A stretch of 38,825 bases of DNA from Deltaproteobacteria bacterium (GTDB taxonomy: Bacteria; Desulfobacterota; BSN033; UBA1163), in assembly GCA_018333535.1 (NCBI GenBank), contig JAGXTA010000112.1, positions 1 to 38,825 on the forward strand. Reading direction: 5' to 3'. Position numbers and translations under genes: made by a program. Position 1 is the first letter of the stretch; every line of letters starts with the position of its first letter. Positions 27,608 to 37,016 of the stretch are shown here, one piece after another. A model generated the notes under the pieces. That model worked only from the letters and a program-made list of their open reading frames with translations, had not been told where the DNA came from and ran no database searches.

Positions 27608-28689
27608 CAGAGCTCCACCTTTTCCCTTCTCCTCTTTCTCCCCCAGTAACTGATCAGGTAGATCAACCTGATTCTCAAACGGGTTCCGATCCCGTCCGGG
27701 AAGAAGATGAGAAGGAGGATTAAAATCACTCCGTAGATGGGGAGGCTGTATTCTTGATAGCGACTGAGTTCGTCAATCAGATAGGTAAGAAAGATGGCTC
27801 CCGCAATGGGACCATAGAGATTTCCCATCCCTCCGAGAATGACCATCATGACGATGAGGACGGAGAGGTTGAGGCTGAAGGTCTCGGGATTTGCAGTGGA
27901 CATCACAGAGGCAAAGAGACTTCCCGCCAACCCGGCAAAGGCCGCACCAATGACAAAGACGCCAAGCTTGATCCGGCTGACATCGATTCCAACGGCAGAG
28001 GCTCCATCCTCGCTTGCGGCCACAGCCAAGAAAGCCCGGCCCATTTTCGATCGAATCAGGTTTTTAGAGAAGAGGACCAGCCCCATCAAAACTCCCCAGA
28101 TGAGATAGTATTGTTTGAGATAGGTGTCGAAGATGAATCCTGCAAAGGAGAAGAATGGGATGTCGAAGATCCCGATCACACCGCCGGTAAGGCGCGGGGA
28201 TTCTCTCACCATGACGAGAAAGATTTCGCCAAAGCCCAGCGTGGCCAGGGCTAGAAAATACCCCTTCAATTTCAGGATGGGTCTTCCGATGAGATAGGCA
28301 AAGAGAAAGGCTGTAAGGGCCGATGCCCAGAAGGCGAGGAAGGAAGGGAGGCCGTACCGGGTGGTGAGAACGGCCGTGGTATAAGCTCCGATTCCGAAGA
28401 AAGCGGCCTGTCCGAGAGAGATCTGTCCGGCATAACCAAGAAAGAGGGTCAGCCCAAGGGCCAGAATCCCATGGATTCCTCCTAGGACCATGATGTGATG
28501 AAAATGCGGGTCTGACCAAATCAAAGGAAGCAACAGGATAGTCAGTAAGTAAAAGAGATCCCTCTTTCTGAATCGGTATTCCCTCCTGTAGTGGAGCTGA
28601 GGGTCGGGAATGATGAGCGATAGAAGCCACAGGGCTCCGGAATAGAGGAGGTCTCTTCTTCTGAATTCTTTATGAACTTGATCTACCAT
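27607..28689 (-). CDS. livM: Branched-chain amino-acid ABC transporter permease LivM
   Basis: A 360-residue inner-membrane permease. GILALGLTLFLGYAGQISLG at about 85-104 is the LivM signature; about ten helices. The N-terminal 60 residues hold a diverged tandem duplication: RRRDLLYSGALWLLSLIIPD, then RKRDLFYLLTILLLPLIWSD, giving an extra N-terminal hydrophobic segment. It overlaps livH by 7 bp. Confidence 0.9.
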   Translation of the reverse strand: MVDQVHKEFRRRDLLYSGALWLLSLIIPDPQLHYRREYRFRKRDLFYLLTILLLPLIWSDPHFHHIMVLGGIHGILALGLTLFLGYAGQISLGQAAFFGIGAYTTAVLTTRYGLPSFLAFWASALTAFLFAYLIGRPILKLKGYFLALATLGFGEIFLVMVRESPRLTGGVIGIFDIPFFSFAGFIFDTYLKQYYLIWGVLMGLVLFSKNLIRSKMGRAFLAVAASEDGASAVGIDVSRIKLGVFVIGAAFAGLAGSLFASVMSTANPETFSLNLSVLIVMMVILGGMGNLYGPIAGAIFLTYLIDELSRYQEYSLPIYGVILILLLIFFPDGIGTRLRIRLIYLISYWGRKRRREKVEL

Positions 28690-29573
28690 CGCCGGCTATC
28701 GATAAAGGGTGAACCTAAGATTCCTTTCGGTCTGATGTAGAGAATGAGAAGCAGAACGATGAAAGCGATTGCATCCTTATAACCCGAGGGGATGAAAGCC
28801 ACACTCAAAGACTCCAGCACTCCGAGGGCAAACCCTCCGAGAATGGCGCCGTTATGCTTTCCCCAGCCCCCTAAGACTGCGGCAATAAATCCCTTCAGTC
28901 CGATGAGGATTCCGGAATGATAACTGACATAGAAGATGGGCGTGATAAAGATTCCTGCCACGGAGCCGATGCCTGCGCTCACACCGAAGGCAAGAAAGAT
29001 CATCAGGTTTCTTGAAATCCCCGTGAGATCAGCCCCCAGTGGGTCGGTTGAACTGGCCTCCATCGCCTTTCCAAGCAGGGTGCGGTGGGAAAGAAGATAG
29101 AGGGAGAATAGTGTCAGAAAGGCGGCCACCAGGACCCAGAGGCTCTGAGGAGAGACGGAGATATTCCCTATCTCAAAGGGCGCTCTGGCAGAGAAGGGAG
29201 GCAGAGCCTTCGGAAGGGTGCCGAAGAGGAGTGCGCTCGCACTGCTCAGAAAGAGAGAGGCTCCAAGAGTGGCCATGAGGAGAATGGGAAGGGAGGCTTT
29301 CCTCAGGGGATAGATGACGAGCAGATGCAGAAGAAAACCGATGATGACGACAATCAGAATGGCGAAAAGGGCTGCCAAGGGATAGGGAAGGTGGATCTTA
29401 TTGAGAAGGAAGAAGGTGATCATTCCCCCTAACATCACAAACTCACCCTGTGCAAAGTTGATGATCTGAGAAGCCCTTGCAATTGTGACAAACCCCAGTC
29501 CAACCAGGGCATAGATGGCCCCGAAGGTGATTCCGGTTGAGAGGAGTTGAGGGAGGATTTGAATTATATCCAT
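28683..29573 (-). CDS. livH: Branched-chain amino-acid ABC transporter permease LivH
   Basis: A 296-residue inner-membrane permease with LivH signatures: YALVGLGFVTIARASQIINF and GFIAAVLGGWGKHNGAILGG. About eight helices. It starts 137 bp after the livK stop, across a terminator hairpin. The Shine-Dalgarno is weak. Confidence 0.92.
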   Translation of the reverse strand: MDIIQILPQLLSTGITFGAIYALVGLGFVTIARASQIINFAQGEFVMLGGMITFFLLNKIHLPYPLAALFAILIVVIIGFLLHLLVIYPLRKASLPILLMATLGASLFLSSASALLFGTLPKALPPFSARAPFEIGNISVSPQSLWVLVAAFLTLFSLYLLSHRTLLGKAMEASSTDPLGADLTGISRNLMIFLAFGVSAGIGSVAGIFITPIFYVSYHSGILIGLKGFIAAVLGGWGKHNGAILGGFALGVLESLSVAFIPSGYKDAIAFIVLLLILYIRPKGILGSPFIDSRRW

Positions 29574-29639
29574 AGGATTTAGTCTTTAGTCAAGTCGTCT
29601 TATCGTCTAATAGTCAAATGGTTATGTCGTCCGTTTCTA

Positions 29640-29674
29640 AAATAAAAGGGTGGAGCCATTGAGAGACTCCACCC
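29640..29674 (-). terminator. Intrinsic terminator/attenuator after livK
   Basis: On the minus strand GGGTGGAG (29667-29674) pairs with CTCCACCC (29648-29655) around an 11-nt loop, followed by TTTTATTTT. It lies between livK and livH and would let the binding protein be made in excess of the permease, as is common for ABC operons. Confidence 0.65.
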
Positions 29675-29710
29675 TCTATATTTATCCCTATTCTCTTCTT
29701 TCTTCAACCT

Positions 29711-30892
29711 TTATTCGGCGCCGGGGAGTTGAATCCTTTTGAACCTTCCTCCTTCGATCCGGACAAAGACCATATCCTTTTTACTCAAACCGTCATGCTC
29801 CGTCGGGCTGAACTGATAAATTCCGTGCGTGCCCTTGAATCCTTTTGTATTTTCGAAAGCATCTCTGAAGCTGGCGCGGGTCACCTTTCCCTTCACGCGC
29901 TTCAATGCATCTTCGATCAGGCCGGTGATGTCATAACCGTAACCGGCGATCTGGTCGGAGGGGGTTCCGTAACGTTCCTTCCAGCGTTTATCAAAGTCGA
30001 TGTTGACAGGCTTAACAGGATCGTTCGCATCGAGCTGATCAAAGACCACGGGTTTGGCGGCAGGAAACTCCACCCCTTCCATAGCCTCTCCGCCGAGAGC
30101 GATGATGAAGCCAAATCCAAAGGCATGGGTTCCGAGCACGGGCGTCTTGATTCCAAGGGCTCGTAAGTTCTTTGTAATGATGGGGCCCGGAGGACCTCCG
30201 GTGCAGGCATAAAAGGCATCGACCTTCTCCTTCTGGATGATGGGTTTCATTTTGGTGAGCTGGGGCGTCATGTCGATGTCAATGGGTTTATGGGTTTCCG
30301 GCGAAATGATCACCTTGATTCCCTTTGCCTCGCCAAAGCTCTTGAAATTCTCGGCCAGACTCTGGGCCAGAGGCCACGCCCCATGGAAGACCAGGACCTT
30401 CTTATATTTTCTGGCTAGAGAAAGATCAACCAGTTTCTGTGAGACGATGATATCGCTCTGGGCGATGTTGAAGGCCCACTGTTGTTTTAAGCCTCGGACC
30501 ATGGGATTGGATGGACAGATGATGAGATTGGTGATCTTCTCCCTTTCAGCAATGGCCCGGGTTGTGGCCTGGAGGTTATCCTCAAAAGGGCCAACGACCA
30601 GGAGGATCTCCTTGTCACGGGTAAACTTGGTCATGTTGGCGGCTGCCCTGCCGACATCGAAGCCGTTATCCTCGAAGACCAGCTCCAGAGGCCGCCCGTT
30701 GATGCCGCCCTTGGCATTGATTTTCTCCACTTCCATCACCATGCCATTTTTCAGGGTCTTGGTGATTTCTGCCCAGGGACCGGTCAGCTCAAGGTTGACT
30801 CCGATCTTATAGGGTGTCTTGGCTGCATGGCCCGGAGAGATCCAGGTCATGGAAATAAAGGCTAAAAAAATGACCCAATACATTTTTTTCAT
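29711..30892 (-). CDS. livK: Branched-chain amino-acid ABC transporter substrate-binding protein
   Basis: A 393-residue periplasmic binding protein. Residues 1-23 are a signal peptide (MYWVIFLAFISMTWISPGHA). The rest is a type-1 periplasmic binding fold (KIGVNLELTGPWAE, then INGRPLELVFEDN). AGGAGG lies 6 bp before the ATG. First gene of the liv operon; could bind branched-chain amino acids or a related acid such as a benzoate-type compound, since such proteins vary. Confidence 0.88.
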   Translation of the reverse strand: MKKMYWVIFLAFISMTWISPGHAAKTPYKIGVNLELTGPWAEITKTLKNGMVMEVEKINAKGGINGRPLELVFEDNGFDVGRAAANMTKFTRDKEILLVVGPFEDNLQATTRAIAEREKITNLIICPSNPMVRGLKQQWAFNIAQSDIIVSQKLVDLSLARKYKKVLVFHGAWPLAQSLAENFKSFGEAKGIKVIISPETHKPIDIDMTPQLTKMKPIIQKEKVDAFYACTGGPPGPIITKNLRALGIKTPVLGTHAFGFGFIIALGGEAMEGVEFPAAKPVVFDQLDANDPVKPVNIDFDKRWKERYGTPSDQIAGYGYDITGLIEDALKRVKGKVTRASFRDAFENTKGFKGTHGIYQFSPTEHDGLSKKDMVFVRIEGGRFKRIQLPGAE

Positions 30893-30911
30893 TGTTTATC
30901 CTCCTATGTAG

Positions 30912-30960
30912 CGCCCCCATTTACTGGGGGCGATTTATGCGTCGGCAATAAATGCCGACG
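30912..30960. repeat. Two adjacent hairpins between asd and livK
   Basis: CGCCCCC paired with GGGGGCG (30912-30932) and CGTCGGCA-ATAAA-TGCCGACG (30940-30960). They lie after the asd stop and before the livK ribosome-binding site, and could end asd transcription or shape the livK leader. No T-run is seen. Confidence 0.45.
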
Positions 30961-30970
30961 TTACGTCCTC

Positions 30971-31993
30971 CTACAGATACTTCTGGATCAGGAGTTCGGC
31001 GATCTGGACGGCATTGAGCGCAGCGCCCTTCCGGATGTTGTCCGAAACGATCCACATATTGATGCCATTAGGAATAGACTCATCCTCACGAATCCTTCCC
31101 ACAAAGGTCTCATCCTTTCCAGCGGCATGGATGGCCAGGGGGTATTCGGATTTCTTCGGGTTATCGACGACAACTACCCCCGGAGCCTTAGAAAGGATCT
31201 CCCTCACCTCATCCGGCGTCAGTTTCTTCTCGGTCTCAATATTGACCGATTCGGAATGGCTATAGAAGACCGGGACCCTCACTGTAGTGGCGGTGATGCG
31301 GATCGAATCGTCTTCCATAATTTTCTTCGTCTCATTGACCATTTTCATCTCTTCCTTGGTGTAACCGTTCTCGAGGAAGACATCGATGTGGGGAAGGCAG
31401 TTGAAAGCGATCTGATGAGGATAGACCTCCCGCTTGATCTCCTGCTGGTTATAGATGGCAAGGACCTGGTTCTCCAGTTCCTTGATGGCCCTCTTTCCTG
31501 TTCCGGAGACCGACTGATAGGTGGAGACGACGACCCGTTTGATCCGGGCCGCATCATGGATGGGTTTCAGCGCCACAACCATCTGGATGGTCGAACAGTT
31601 CGGGTTGGCGATAATATTCTTTTTTGGATACCCGGCGACCGCATGGGCATTGACCTCCGGAACGATCAGGGGAACCTCGGGATCCATGCGGAAGGCGCTG
31701 GTATTGTCGATGACCACACAGCCTGCCTTTCCGGCAATGGGTGCAAACTTCTGGCTGACCGACCCTCCGGGAGAGAAGAGTCCGATATCCATTCCGGCAA
31801 AGGAGTTTTCGTCCATGACCTCAACGATATACTCCCTTCCTTTGAACTCCAGTTTTGTGCCGGCTCCTCTCGTAGAGGCAAGAAGTTTTAACCGGTCAAC
31901 CGGAAAATTTCTCTGCGCGAGGATGGAGATCATCTCATTTCCCACGGCACCGGTAGCTCCCGCCACCGCCACATTGTATTTTTCTTTCTTCAT
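30971..31993 (-). CDS. asd: Aspartate-semialdehyde dehydrogenase
   Basis: A 340-residue enzyme that makes aspartate semialdehyde from aspartyl phosphate, the branch point to lysine, threonine and methionine. VAVAGATGAVGNE (8-20) binds NADP; Cys133 (NPNCSTIQ) is the catalytic thiol. I took ATG 31993 because AGGAACCT precedes it; the frame opens four codons earlier. It follows leuD with 155 bp including a hairpin. Confidence 0.93.
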   Translation of the reverse strand: MKKEKYNVAVAGATGAVGNEMISILAQRNFPVDRLKLLASTRGAGTKLEFKGREYIVEVMDENSFAGMDIGLFSPGGSVSQKFAPIAGKAGCVVIDNTSAFRMDPEVPLIVPEVNAHAVAGYPKKNIIANPNCSTIQMVVALKPIHDAARIKRVVVSTYQSVSGTGKRAIKELENQVLAIYNQQEIKREVYPHQIAFNCLPHIDVFLENGYTKEEMKMVNETKKIMEDDSIRITATTVRVPVFYSHSESVNIETEKKLTPDEVREILSKAPGVVVVDNPKKSEYPLAIHAAGKDETFVGRIREDESIPNGINMWIVSDNIRKGAALNAVQIAELLIQKYL

Positions 31994-32016
31994 AGGTTCC
32001 TCCATCTGTTTATAGA

Positions 32017-32046
32017 AACAGGGATGTTCATTCGAACATCCCTGTT
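32017..32046. terminator. Perfect 13-bp hairpin between leuD and asd
   Basis: AACAGGGATGTTC (32017-32029) pairs with GAACATCCCTGTT (32034-32046) around ATTC. It lies 24 bp upstream of asd. The minus-strand side lacks a long T-run, so it may be a terminator of the leu genes or a repeat. Confidence 0.4.
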
Positions 32047-32148
32047 CTTTAGATACCCCATTGTATCAGTGTATTATAAATAGGGGAAAAGAGGGGTGGT
32101 TGTCAAGAGGTGAGTTTGGTCTTAAGGAAAGGGCGGTTTTTAAGAATT

Positions 32149-32655
32149 CTAATTTCTTTTTCTCTTTAGTCCCTTTTTTCGGAGGTGAGGGATGAGGCCG
32201 CCGTCTTTTAGAAGTTCCTGCATGAAGGGGGGGATGGGTTTTGCGAAAAACTTGCGATTCTGCGTGAGGTCGAAGATCTCGCCCGTGTTGAGGTCGATTC
32301 GAACCCGGTCTCCGTCCTTAATCGCCTCCGAAGCCTCCGGAGATTCGAGGAGGGGGAGACCCAGGTTGAAACTATTGCGGAAAAAGATTCGGGCAAAACT
32401 TTTGGCGATGATACAGGAGATGCCTGCGGCCTTCAGGGCAATAGGGGCATGCTCACGAGAAGAGCCGCAGCCAAAGTTTTTTTCAGCAAGTAAAATGTCA
32501 CCTTCTTTCACCTCCGTTGAAAATTTGGGTCGCTCATCTTCCATCGCGTGCTTGGCCAGTTCCTTTGGATCGGACTGGGTAAGGTAACGGGCGGGGATGA
32601 TGGCGTCTGTGTCAACATCCGAACCGAATTTCCAGATTCTGCCATTTATTTTCAT
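32149..32655 (-). CDS. leuD: 3-isopropylmalate dehydratase small subunit
   Basis: A 168-residue subunit of the leucine-pathway isomerase. GSDVDTDAIIPARYL (11-25), FGCGSSREHAP and FRNSFNLGLPL are the family's typical active-site segments. It partners with LeuC. A 244-bp gap with a repeat separates it from leuC. Confidence 0.93.
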   Translation of the reverse strand: MKINGRIWKFGSDVDTDAIIPARYLTQSDPKELAKHAMEDERPKFSTEVKEGDILLAEKNFGCGSSREHAPIALKAAGISCIIAKSFARIFFRNSFNLGLPLLESPEASEAIKDGDRVRIDLNTGEIFDLTQNRKFFAKPIPPFMQELLKDGGLIPHLRKKGLKRKRN

Positions 32656-32718
32656 CGTGACTGCCTCTTATCCGAAAGTTTCTTGAAAAAGATATTTGAA
32701 AGTTTTGGATTCCTTGCC

Positions 32719-32876
32719 AAATCCGAAATTCGAATATCGTCATGCCAAAGGCAGATCCGCCTCTGGCGGAAAACTCGAAACAAATTCGAATATCAAAATT
32801 CAAAACTTTTTTGTTTGGAAAATTTGTATTTTGAACATTAGTGCTTGTTTCGGATTTTGTGCTTCGAATTTAGGAT
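32719..32876. repeat. AT-rich repeat of the 'AAATCCGAAAT' family, full copy
   Basis: It starts AAATCCGAAATTCGAATATCG (21 bases, arm 1) and ends with the inverted arm TTCGGATTTTGTGCTTCG, AATTTAGG. The internal segment CATGCCAAAGGCAGATCCG with CTCTGGCGG is shared exactly with the copy at 38465. It lies between leuC and leuD. Confidence 0.6.
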
Positions 32877-32899
32877 TTAATCCACAATCTCCTTATTTC

Positions 32900-34186
32900 C
32901 TAAGATCTCTTCTTCACTACCTCCTGAGGATGGCAGATTCTTCCTTTGATGGCACTGGCTGAGGCAACAGCAGGATTGGAAAGATAGACTTCGCTTTCGG
33001 CATGGCCCATTCTTCCATGGAAATTGCGATTCGTCGTAGCCAACGCTCTTTCCCCCGCTGCGAGGACACCCATATAGCCTCCGAGGCAGGGGCCGCAGGT
33101 GGGTGTGCTGATCGCCGCACCTGCCGAAAGAAATATTTCGAAGAGGCCTTCTTTCAAAGCCTGCCGATAAATCTCCTGAGTTGCCGGGATGATGATGAGC
33201 CTCAAAGAGGGAGCGATCTTTTTCCCTTTCAGAATCCTTCCTGCGACTCTTAAGTCGTCGAGATGACCATTCGTGCAGGAACCGATGACCACCTGATCGA
33301 TCTTAATCTTTCCGCATTCCCTGACATCCTTCACATTGGAGGGAATATGAGGAAGGGCCACCTGTGGGTGAAGTTTTGAGATGTCGTATTCCTTCACATT
33401 CGCATAGTGTGCGTCCTGATCACTGCGGTAGATCTTATAATGCCTTTTTGCTCTGGGTTTGATAAATTGAAGGGTGATCTCATCCGGCTCGATGATCCCG
33501 TTCTTTCCGCCAGCCTCGATCGCCATATTGGCCATGGTGAAGCGGCCTGACATGGGAAGTTTCCGTATGGCCTCTCCGCAGAACTCCATGGCCTGGTAGA
33601 GGGCGCCATCCACTCCGATGTCGCCGATGGTTGCAAGAATCAGGTCCTTTCCCGAAACCCAGGGGTTTAATTTCCCATCATAGATGAGTTTGATGCTTTC
33701 CGGTACTTTGAGCCAGAGCCTTCCGGTTGCCATGGCGGCTCCGAGGTCCGTGCTTCCCACACCGGTTGAAAAAGCGCCAAGACCTCCATAGGTGCAGGTA
33801 TGGCTGTCCGCACCGATCACGACCTCTCCCGGAAGGACGAGACCCTTTTCGGGAAGAAGGACATGTTCGATCCCGCACTGCCCGACCTCGAAGTAATGGG
33901 TGAGGCGCTGGGCCTTTGCGAACTCGCGAAGAATTTTGCATTGTTCGGCAGAGGGAATGTCTTTGGCAGGGGTGAAGTGATCGGGAACGAGGACGACCCG
34001 ATTCCGGTTAAAAACTTTCTCCACTCCGATCTCTCTGAAGGCCTGGATGGCAAGGGGCGCGGTAATATCATTGCCAAGGGCGAGGTTGATCCGCACATCG
34101 ATCAGTTCGCCCGGGACGACCGCTTTTTTGCCCGTATGGGCAGCAAGAATCTTTTCCGTGATGGTCATCGGAGCATTCTTTTTCAT
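32900..34186 (-). CDS. leuC: 3-isopropylmalate dehydratase large subunit
   Basis: A 428-residue aconitase-family subunit with a [4Fe-4S] cluster. Cluster cysteines are in VIGSCTNGH and TCGPCLGGYMG; GADSHTCTYGGLG is also typical. It isomerises 2- to 3-isopropylmalate with LeuD. The start is ATG 34186 with AGGTGGG upstream. It follows leuA with 102 bp. Confidence 0.94.
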   Translation of the reverse strand: MKKNAPMTITEKILAAHTGKKAVVPGELIDVRINLALGNDITAPLAIQAFREIGVEKVFNRNRVVLVPDHFTPAKDIPSAEQCKILREFAKAQRLTHYFEVGQCGIEHVLLPEKGLVLPGEVVIGADSHTCTYGGLGAFSTGVGSTDLGAAMATGRLWLKVPESIKLIYDGKLNPWVSGKDLILATIGDIGVDGALYQAMEFCGEAIRKLPMSGRFTMANMAIEAGGKNGIIEPDEITLQFIKPRAKRHYKIYRSDQDAHYANVKEYDISKLHPQVALPHIPSNVKDVRECGKIKIDQVVIGSCTNGHLDDLRVAGRILKGKKIAPSLRLIIIPATQEIYRQALKEGLFEIFLSAGAAISTPTCGPCLGGYMGVLAAGERALATTNRNFHGRMGHAESEVYLSNPAVASASAIKGRICHPQEVVKKRS

Positions 34187-34288
34187 ATCCCACCTATTTT
34201 TGGAAAAAGAATGAAGGTTGAGGCTGAGGTTAAGGTTGAGAAAAATTAAGTGTTTACCCTCACCTAAACCTTAACCTTTTCTTAACGT

Positions 34289-35815
34289 CTACATTCCTAC
34301 CAGTTTCTGCTTTTTGAATTCTATCTTGTTGAGGGCGTTGATGTAGGCCTTGGCGCTGGCCACGATCACATCGGTGTCCGCACCCTGGCCGATGACGGTC
34401 TGGCCTTTCTCCTCCAGCCTGACCGTCACTTCGCCCTGAGCCTCTGTGCCACTGGTGATGGCATTGATGGCAAATTGGAGAAGATGAGACCGGGTTCGGG
34501 TGATCTTTTTGATCGTCTTGAAGGTGGCATCCACAGGGCCATCGCCGAATCCCGCTTCCTGAATCAGTTTCCCATCCACCTCTAACTGGACAGTGGCCGT
34601 GGGCACGGTGACATTTCCTGCGACGACGTTGATGTAGACCAGCTTGAAACGGTGAGGCATCCGGAGAATCTCCTCCACAACGATCGACTCAATATCCTCA
34701 TCAAAGATATCGCGTTTCTTGTCGGCAAGCTGTTTGAATCGCCCAAAGGCCCTTTCAAGATCCGCCTCGGGGAGACGATATCCCAATTCTTTCAACCTTT
34801 CCCTGAAGGCGTGCCTTCCGGAGAGTTTCCCCAGGACGAGAGAGGTTTTTGGAATTCCTACGGACTCCGGCGTCATGATCTCGTAAGTCAGTTTCTCCTT
34901 GAGGATGCCATCCTGATGAATTCCGGATTCGTGGGCAAAGGCGTTTGCCCCGACAACCGCCTTGTTAGGCTGAATCACCATGCCGGTAATCTTCGAAACC
35001 AAACGGCTGGTGGTGTAAATGTGCCTGGGAATGATTCTCGTATGAAAACCGAGCAGGTCCTTCCTCGTTCGGAGAGACATCACCATCTCTTCGAGGGAGG
35101 TATTCCCCGCCCTTTCACCGATTCCATTGATTGTGCACTCGATCTGCCGTGCACCGTTCTGGATGGCCGCAAGAGAGTTTGCAACGGCAAGGCCGAGGTC
35201 GTTATGGCAATGGACACTCAGGGTTACCTTCTCAACTCCCTTCAGCCTCTGCCTCAGGGTTTGGATGAGTTCTCCAAACTCGGAGGGGATGGCATACCCT
35301 ACTGTGTCAGGGATGTTGATCGTGGTGGCCCCGGCCTGGAGGGCTGCATTACAGACAGCAGAGAGAAATTCAACATCACTTCGGGTCGCATCCATAGCTG
35401 AAAATTCGACGTTTGGCGTATAACGTTTTGCCCTTGCAACGGACTGACCGGCAATCCGGATCACTTCCTGCTTCGATATCTTCAACTGATGTTTAAGATG
35501 GATATCCGAAGTCGAGATGAAGGTGTGGAGCAGGGGATATTTGGCTCCCTTGACTGCTTCCCACGCCCGATCGATATCTTTGGAATTTGTTCTGGACAAG
35601 GCAGCCACCTGAGATTGCTTTATCTTTTTTGAGATTTCTTTGACCGCCTCAAAGTCCCCTTCCGAAGAGATGGGAAAACCGGCTTCGATGATATCCACAT
35701 TCAGCTTTTCAAGTTGTTCGGCGATTCTCACCTTTTCAGCCACATTCATCGTGGCGCCAGGGGACTGTTCTCCATCTCTGAGCGTCGTATCAAAGATCTT
35801 AACCAGTTTACTCAT
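34289..35815 (-). CDS. leuA: 2-isopropylmalate synthase
   Basis: A 508-residue first enzyme of leucine synthesis, joining acetyl-CoA and 2-ketoisovalerate. The catalytic TIM barrel has DTTLRDGEQSPGATM (9-23) and HCHNDLGLA; the C-terminal regulatory domain (about 390-508) is complete, so leucine feedback is expected. AAGGAG precedes the ATG. It is the first gene of a leuA-leuC-leuD-asd run. leuB is not in the window. Confidence 0.95.
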   Translation of the reverse strand: MSKLVKIFDTTLRDGEQSPGATMNVAEKVRIAEQLEKLNVDIIEAGFPISSEGDFEAVKEISKKIKQSQVAALSRTNSKDIDRAWEAVKGAKYPLLHTFISTSDIHLKHQLKISKQEVIRIAGQSVARAKRYTPNVEFSAMDATRSDVEFLSAVCNAALQAGATTINIPDTVGYAIPSEFGELIQTLRQRLKGVEKVTLSVHCHNDLGLAVANSLAAIQNGARQIECTINGIGERAGNTSLEEMVMSLRTRKDLLGFHTRIIPRHIYTTSRLVSKITGMVIQPNKAVVGANAFAHESGIHQDGILKEKLTYEIMTPESVGIPKTSLVLGKLSGRHAFRERLKELGYRLPEADLERAFGRFKQLADKKRDIFDEDIESIVVEEILRMPHRFKLVYINVVAGNVTVPTATVQLEVDGKLIQEAGFGDGPVDATFKTIKKITRTRSHLLQFAINAITSGTEAQGEVTVRLEEKGQTVIGQGADTDVIVASAKAYINALNKIEFKKQKLVGM

Positions 35816-35886
35816 TCTTTACTCTCCTTAAATGAACGATAAACGATGGACGATAAACTATGAACAATGAACTTTAAACTCATAAC

Positions 35887-36966
35887 TCATAACTCAAAAA
35901 CTTCCATTACCCTTTTGTAAAATTCTTCCTCCTCCCATATCTTCATTTCGATCCGAAGAGCCAGGAGGGGCAGGGAATCAAGGGGTAACCTTTTTAATTT
36001 TACCATATCCTTCTCCGTTGTCACAATCCAATCTGCCTCTTTAACTTTTCCAAGGATAGAAGTCAAATCCTGAGCGGTGTAGAGATGATGATCTGGGAAA
36101 ATCATCTCTACGGCTACCTCCATTCCGCATTTTCTCAATAATGAAGAGAAGTAAACCGGGTTAGCGATTCCGGAAAGGGCAAGAACTTTCTTTCCTTTAA
36201 AGAGGTGAAGCGGTTCAACCTTCCCGTCGGGATGGATCAATCCCTTAGGTTCGTAATGGCTGTGAAATATTGGGCAAGCAGGATGAATCTCTTTAAGCAT
36301 TATATCGAGTGATTCACATTGCCCCGAATCTGTGACTTTTGTCAGAAGAAAAATATCTGCTCTTTTTAGATGGGATAAGGGTTCCCGCAGGACGCCTCTT
36401 GGGAGGAGATGACCATCGCCGAACCCGACATGCGTATCGATAAGGACGATGTTGAAGTCCCGATAGAGTGGAAGATGCTGAAAACCATCATCGAGCAGGA
36501 ACCCCCGGACGGCGAACCGTTCAAGAACCATCTCTCCGTTTTTGAACCGATCTTTTCCGATAAGAACAGGAATACCTTTGAGGACACTAGCCATGAAAAA
36601 GGGCTCATCGCCTGACTCCTCCGGAGCAAGAAGGATATTCTGGCCGTCGGTCACGAGCGGGCCCGATCCCTTCTTCCCGAGATACCCCCTGCTTAAGATG
36701 GCCGTGGGTATACCTCTCTCCATTAACCCTTTAGCGAGTGCCATTACCAGGGGGGTTTTTCCAGTTCCTCCCACTGTGATATTTCCGACGCTGATGACAG
36801 GCCGGGGGAGTTGTTTTGTTTTGAACAGGCCGAGGGAATAAAGAAATGTCCTCGCCCGAACCGCCCATCCATAGGGGAGAGAAACAAGAAAGAGAGGAGA
36901 GAGGAGAATCTTCTCTCCCAATGATTTGTCTTTTTTATAAAGGATGTGATCGATGCGGTGGTTCAT
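35887..36966 (-). CDS. lpxK: Tetraacyldisaccharide 4'-kinase
   Basis: A 359-residue membrane-associated kinase that phosphorylates the lipid A precursor. Walker A-like VGNITVGGTGKTP (60-72, Lys70) and LLDDGFQHLPLYRD are typical. An N-terminal hydrophobic segment (23-45) anchors it. It lies next to waaA (200 bp), a common pairing for lipid A/Kdo assembly. Confidence 0.93.
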   Translation of the reverse strand: MNHRIDHILYKKDKSLGEKILLSPLFLVSLPYGWAVRARTFLYSLGLFKTKQLPRPVISVGNITVGGTGKTPLVMALAKGLMERGIPTAILSRGYLGKKGSGPLVTDGQNILLAPEESGDEPFFMASVLKGIPVLIGKDRFKNGEMVLERFAVRGFLLDDGFQHLPLYRDFNIVLIDTHVGFGDGHLLPRGVLREPLSHLKRADIFLLTKVTDSGQCESLDIMLKEIHPACPIFHSHYEPKGLIHPDGKVEPLHLFKGKKVLALSGIANPVYFSSLLRKCGMEVAVEMIFPDHHLYTAQDLTSILGKVKEADWIVTTEKDMVKLKRLPLDSLPLLALRIEMKIWEEEEFYKRVMEVFEL

Positions 36967-37016
36967 ATAGTTTCAAATGGAATCTAAAGAAAAAAATATT
37001 TAAACTTTCACAGACC

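Noticed and set aside
35816-35886. A leader peptide, T-box or attenuator before leuA
   Set aside because: Only 71 bp of simple AACGATAAACG-type and CATAACT-type repeats lie there, with no leucine-rich short frame or T-box hallmark; the region upstream is lpxK coding sequence.
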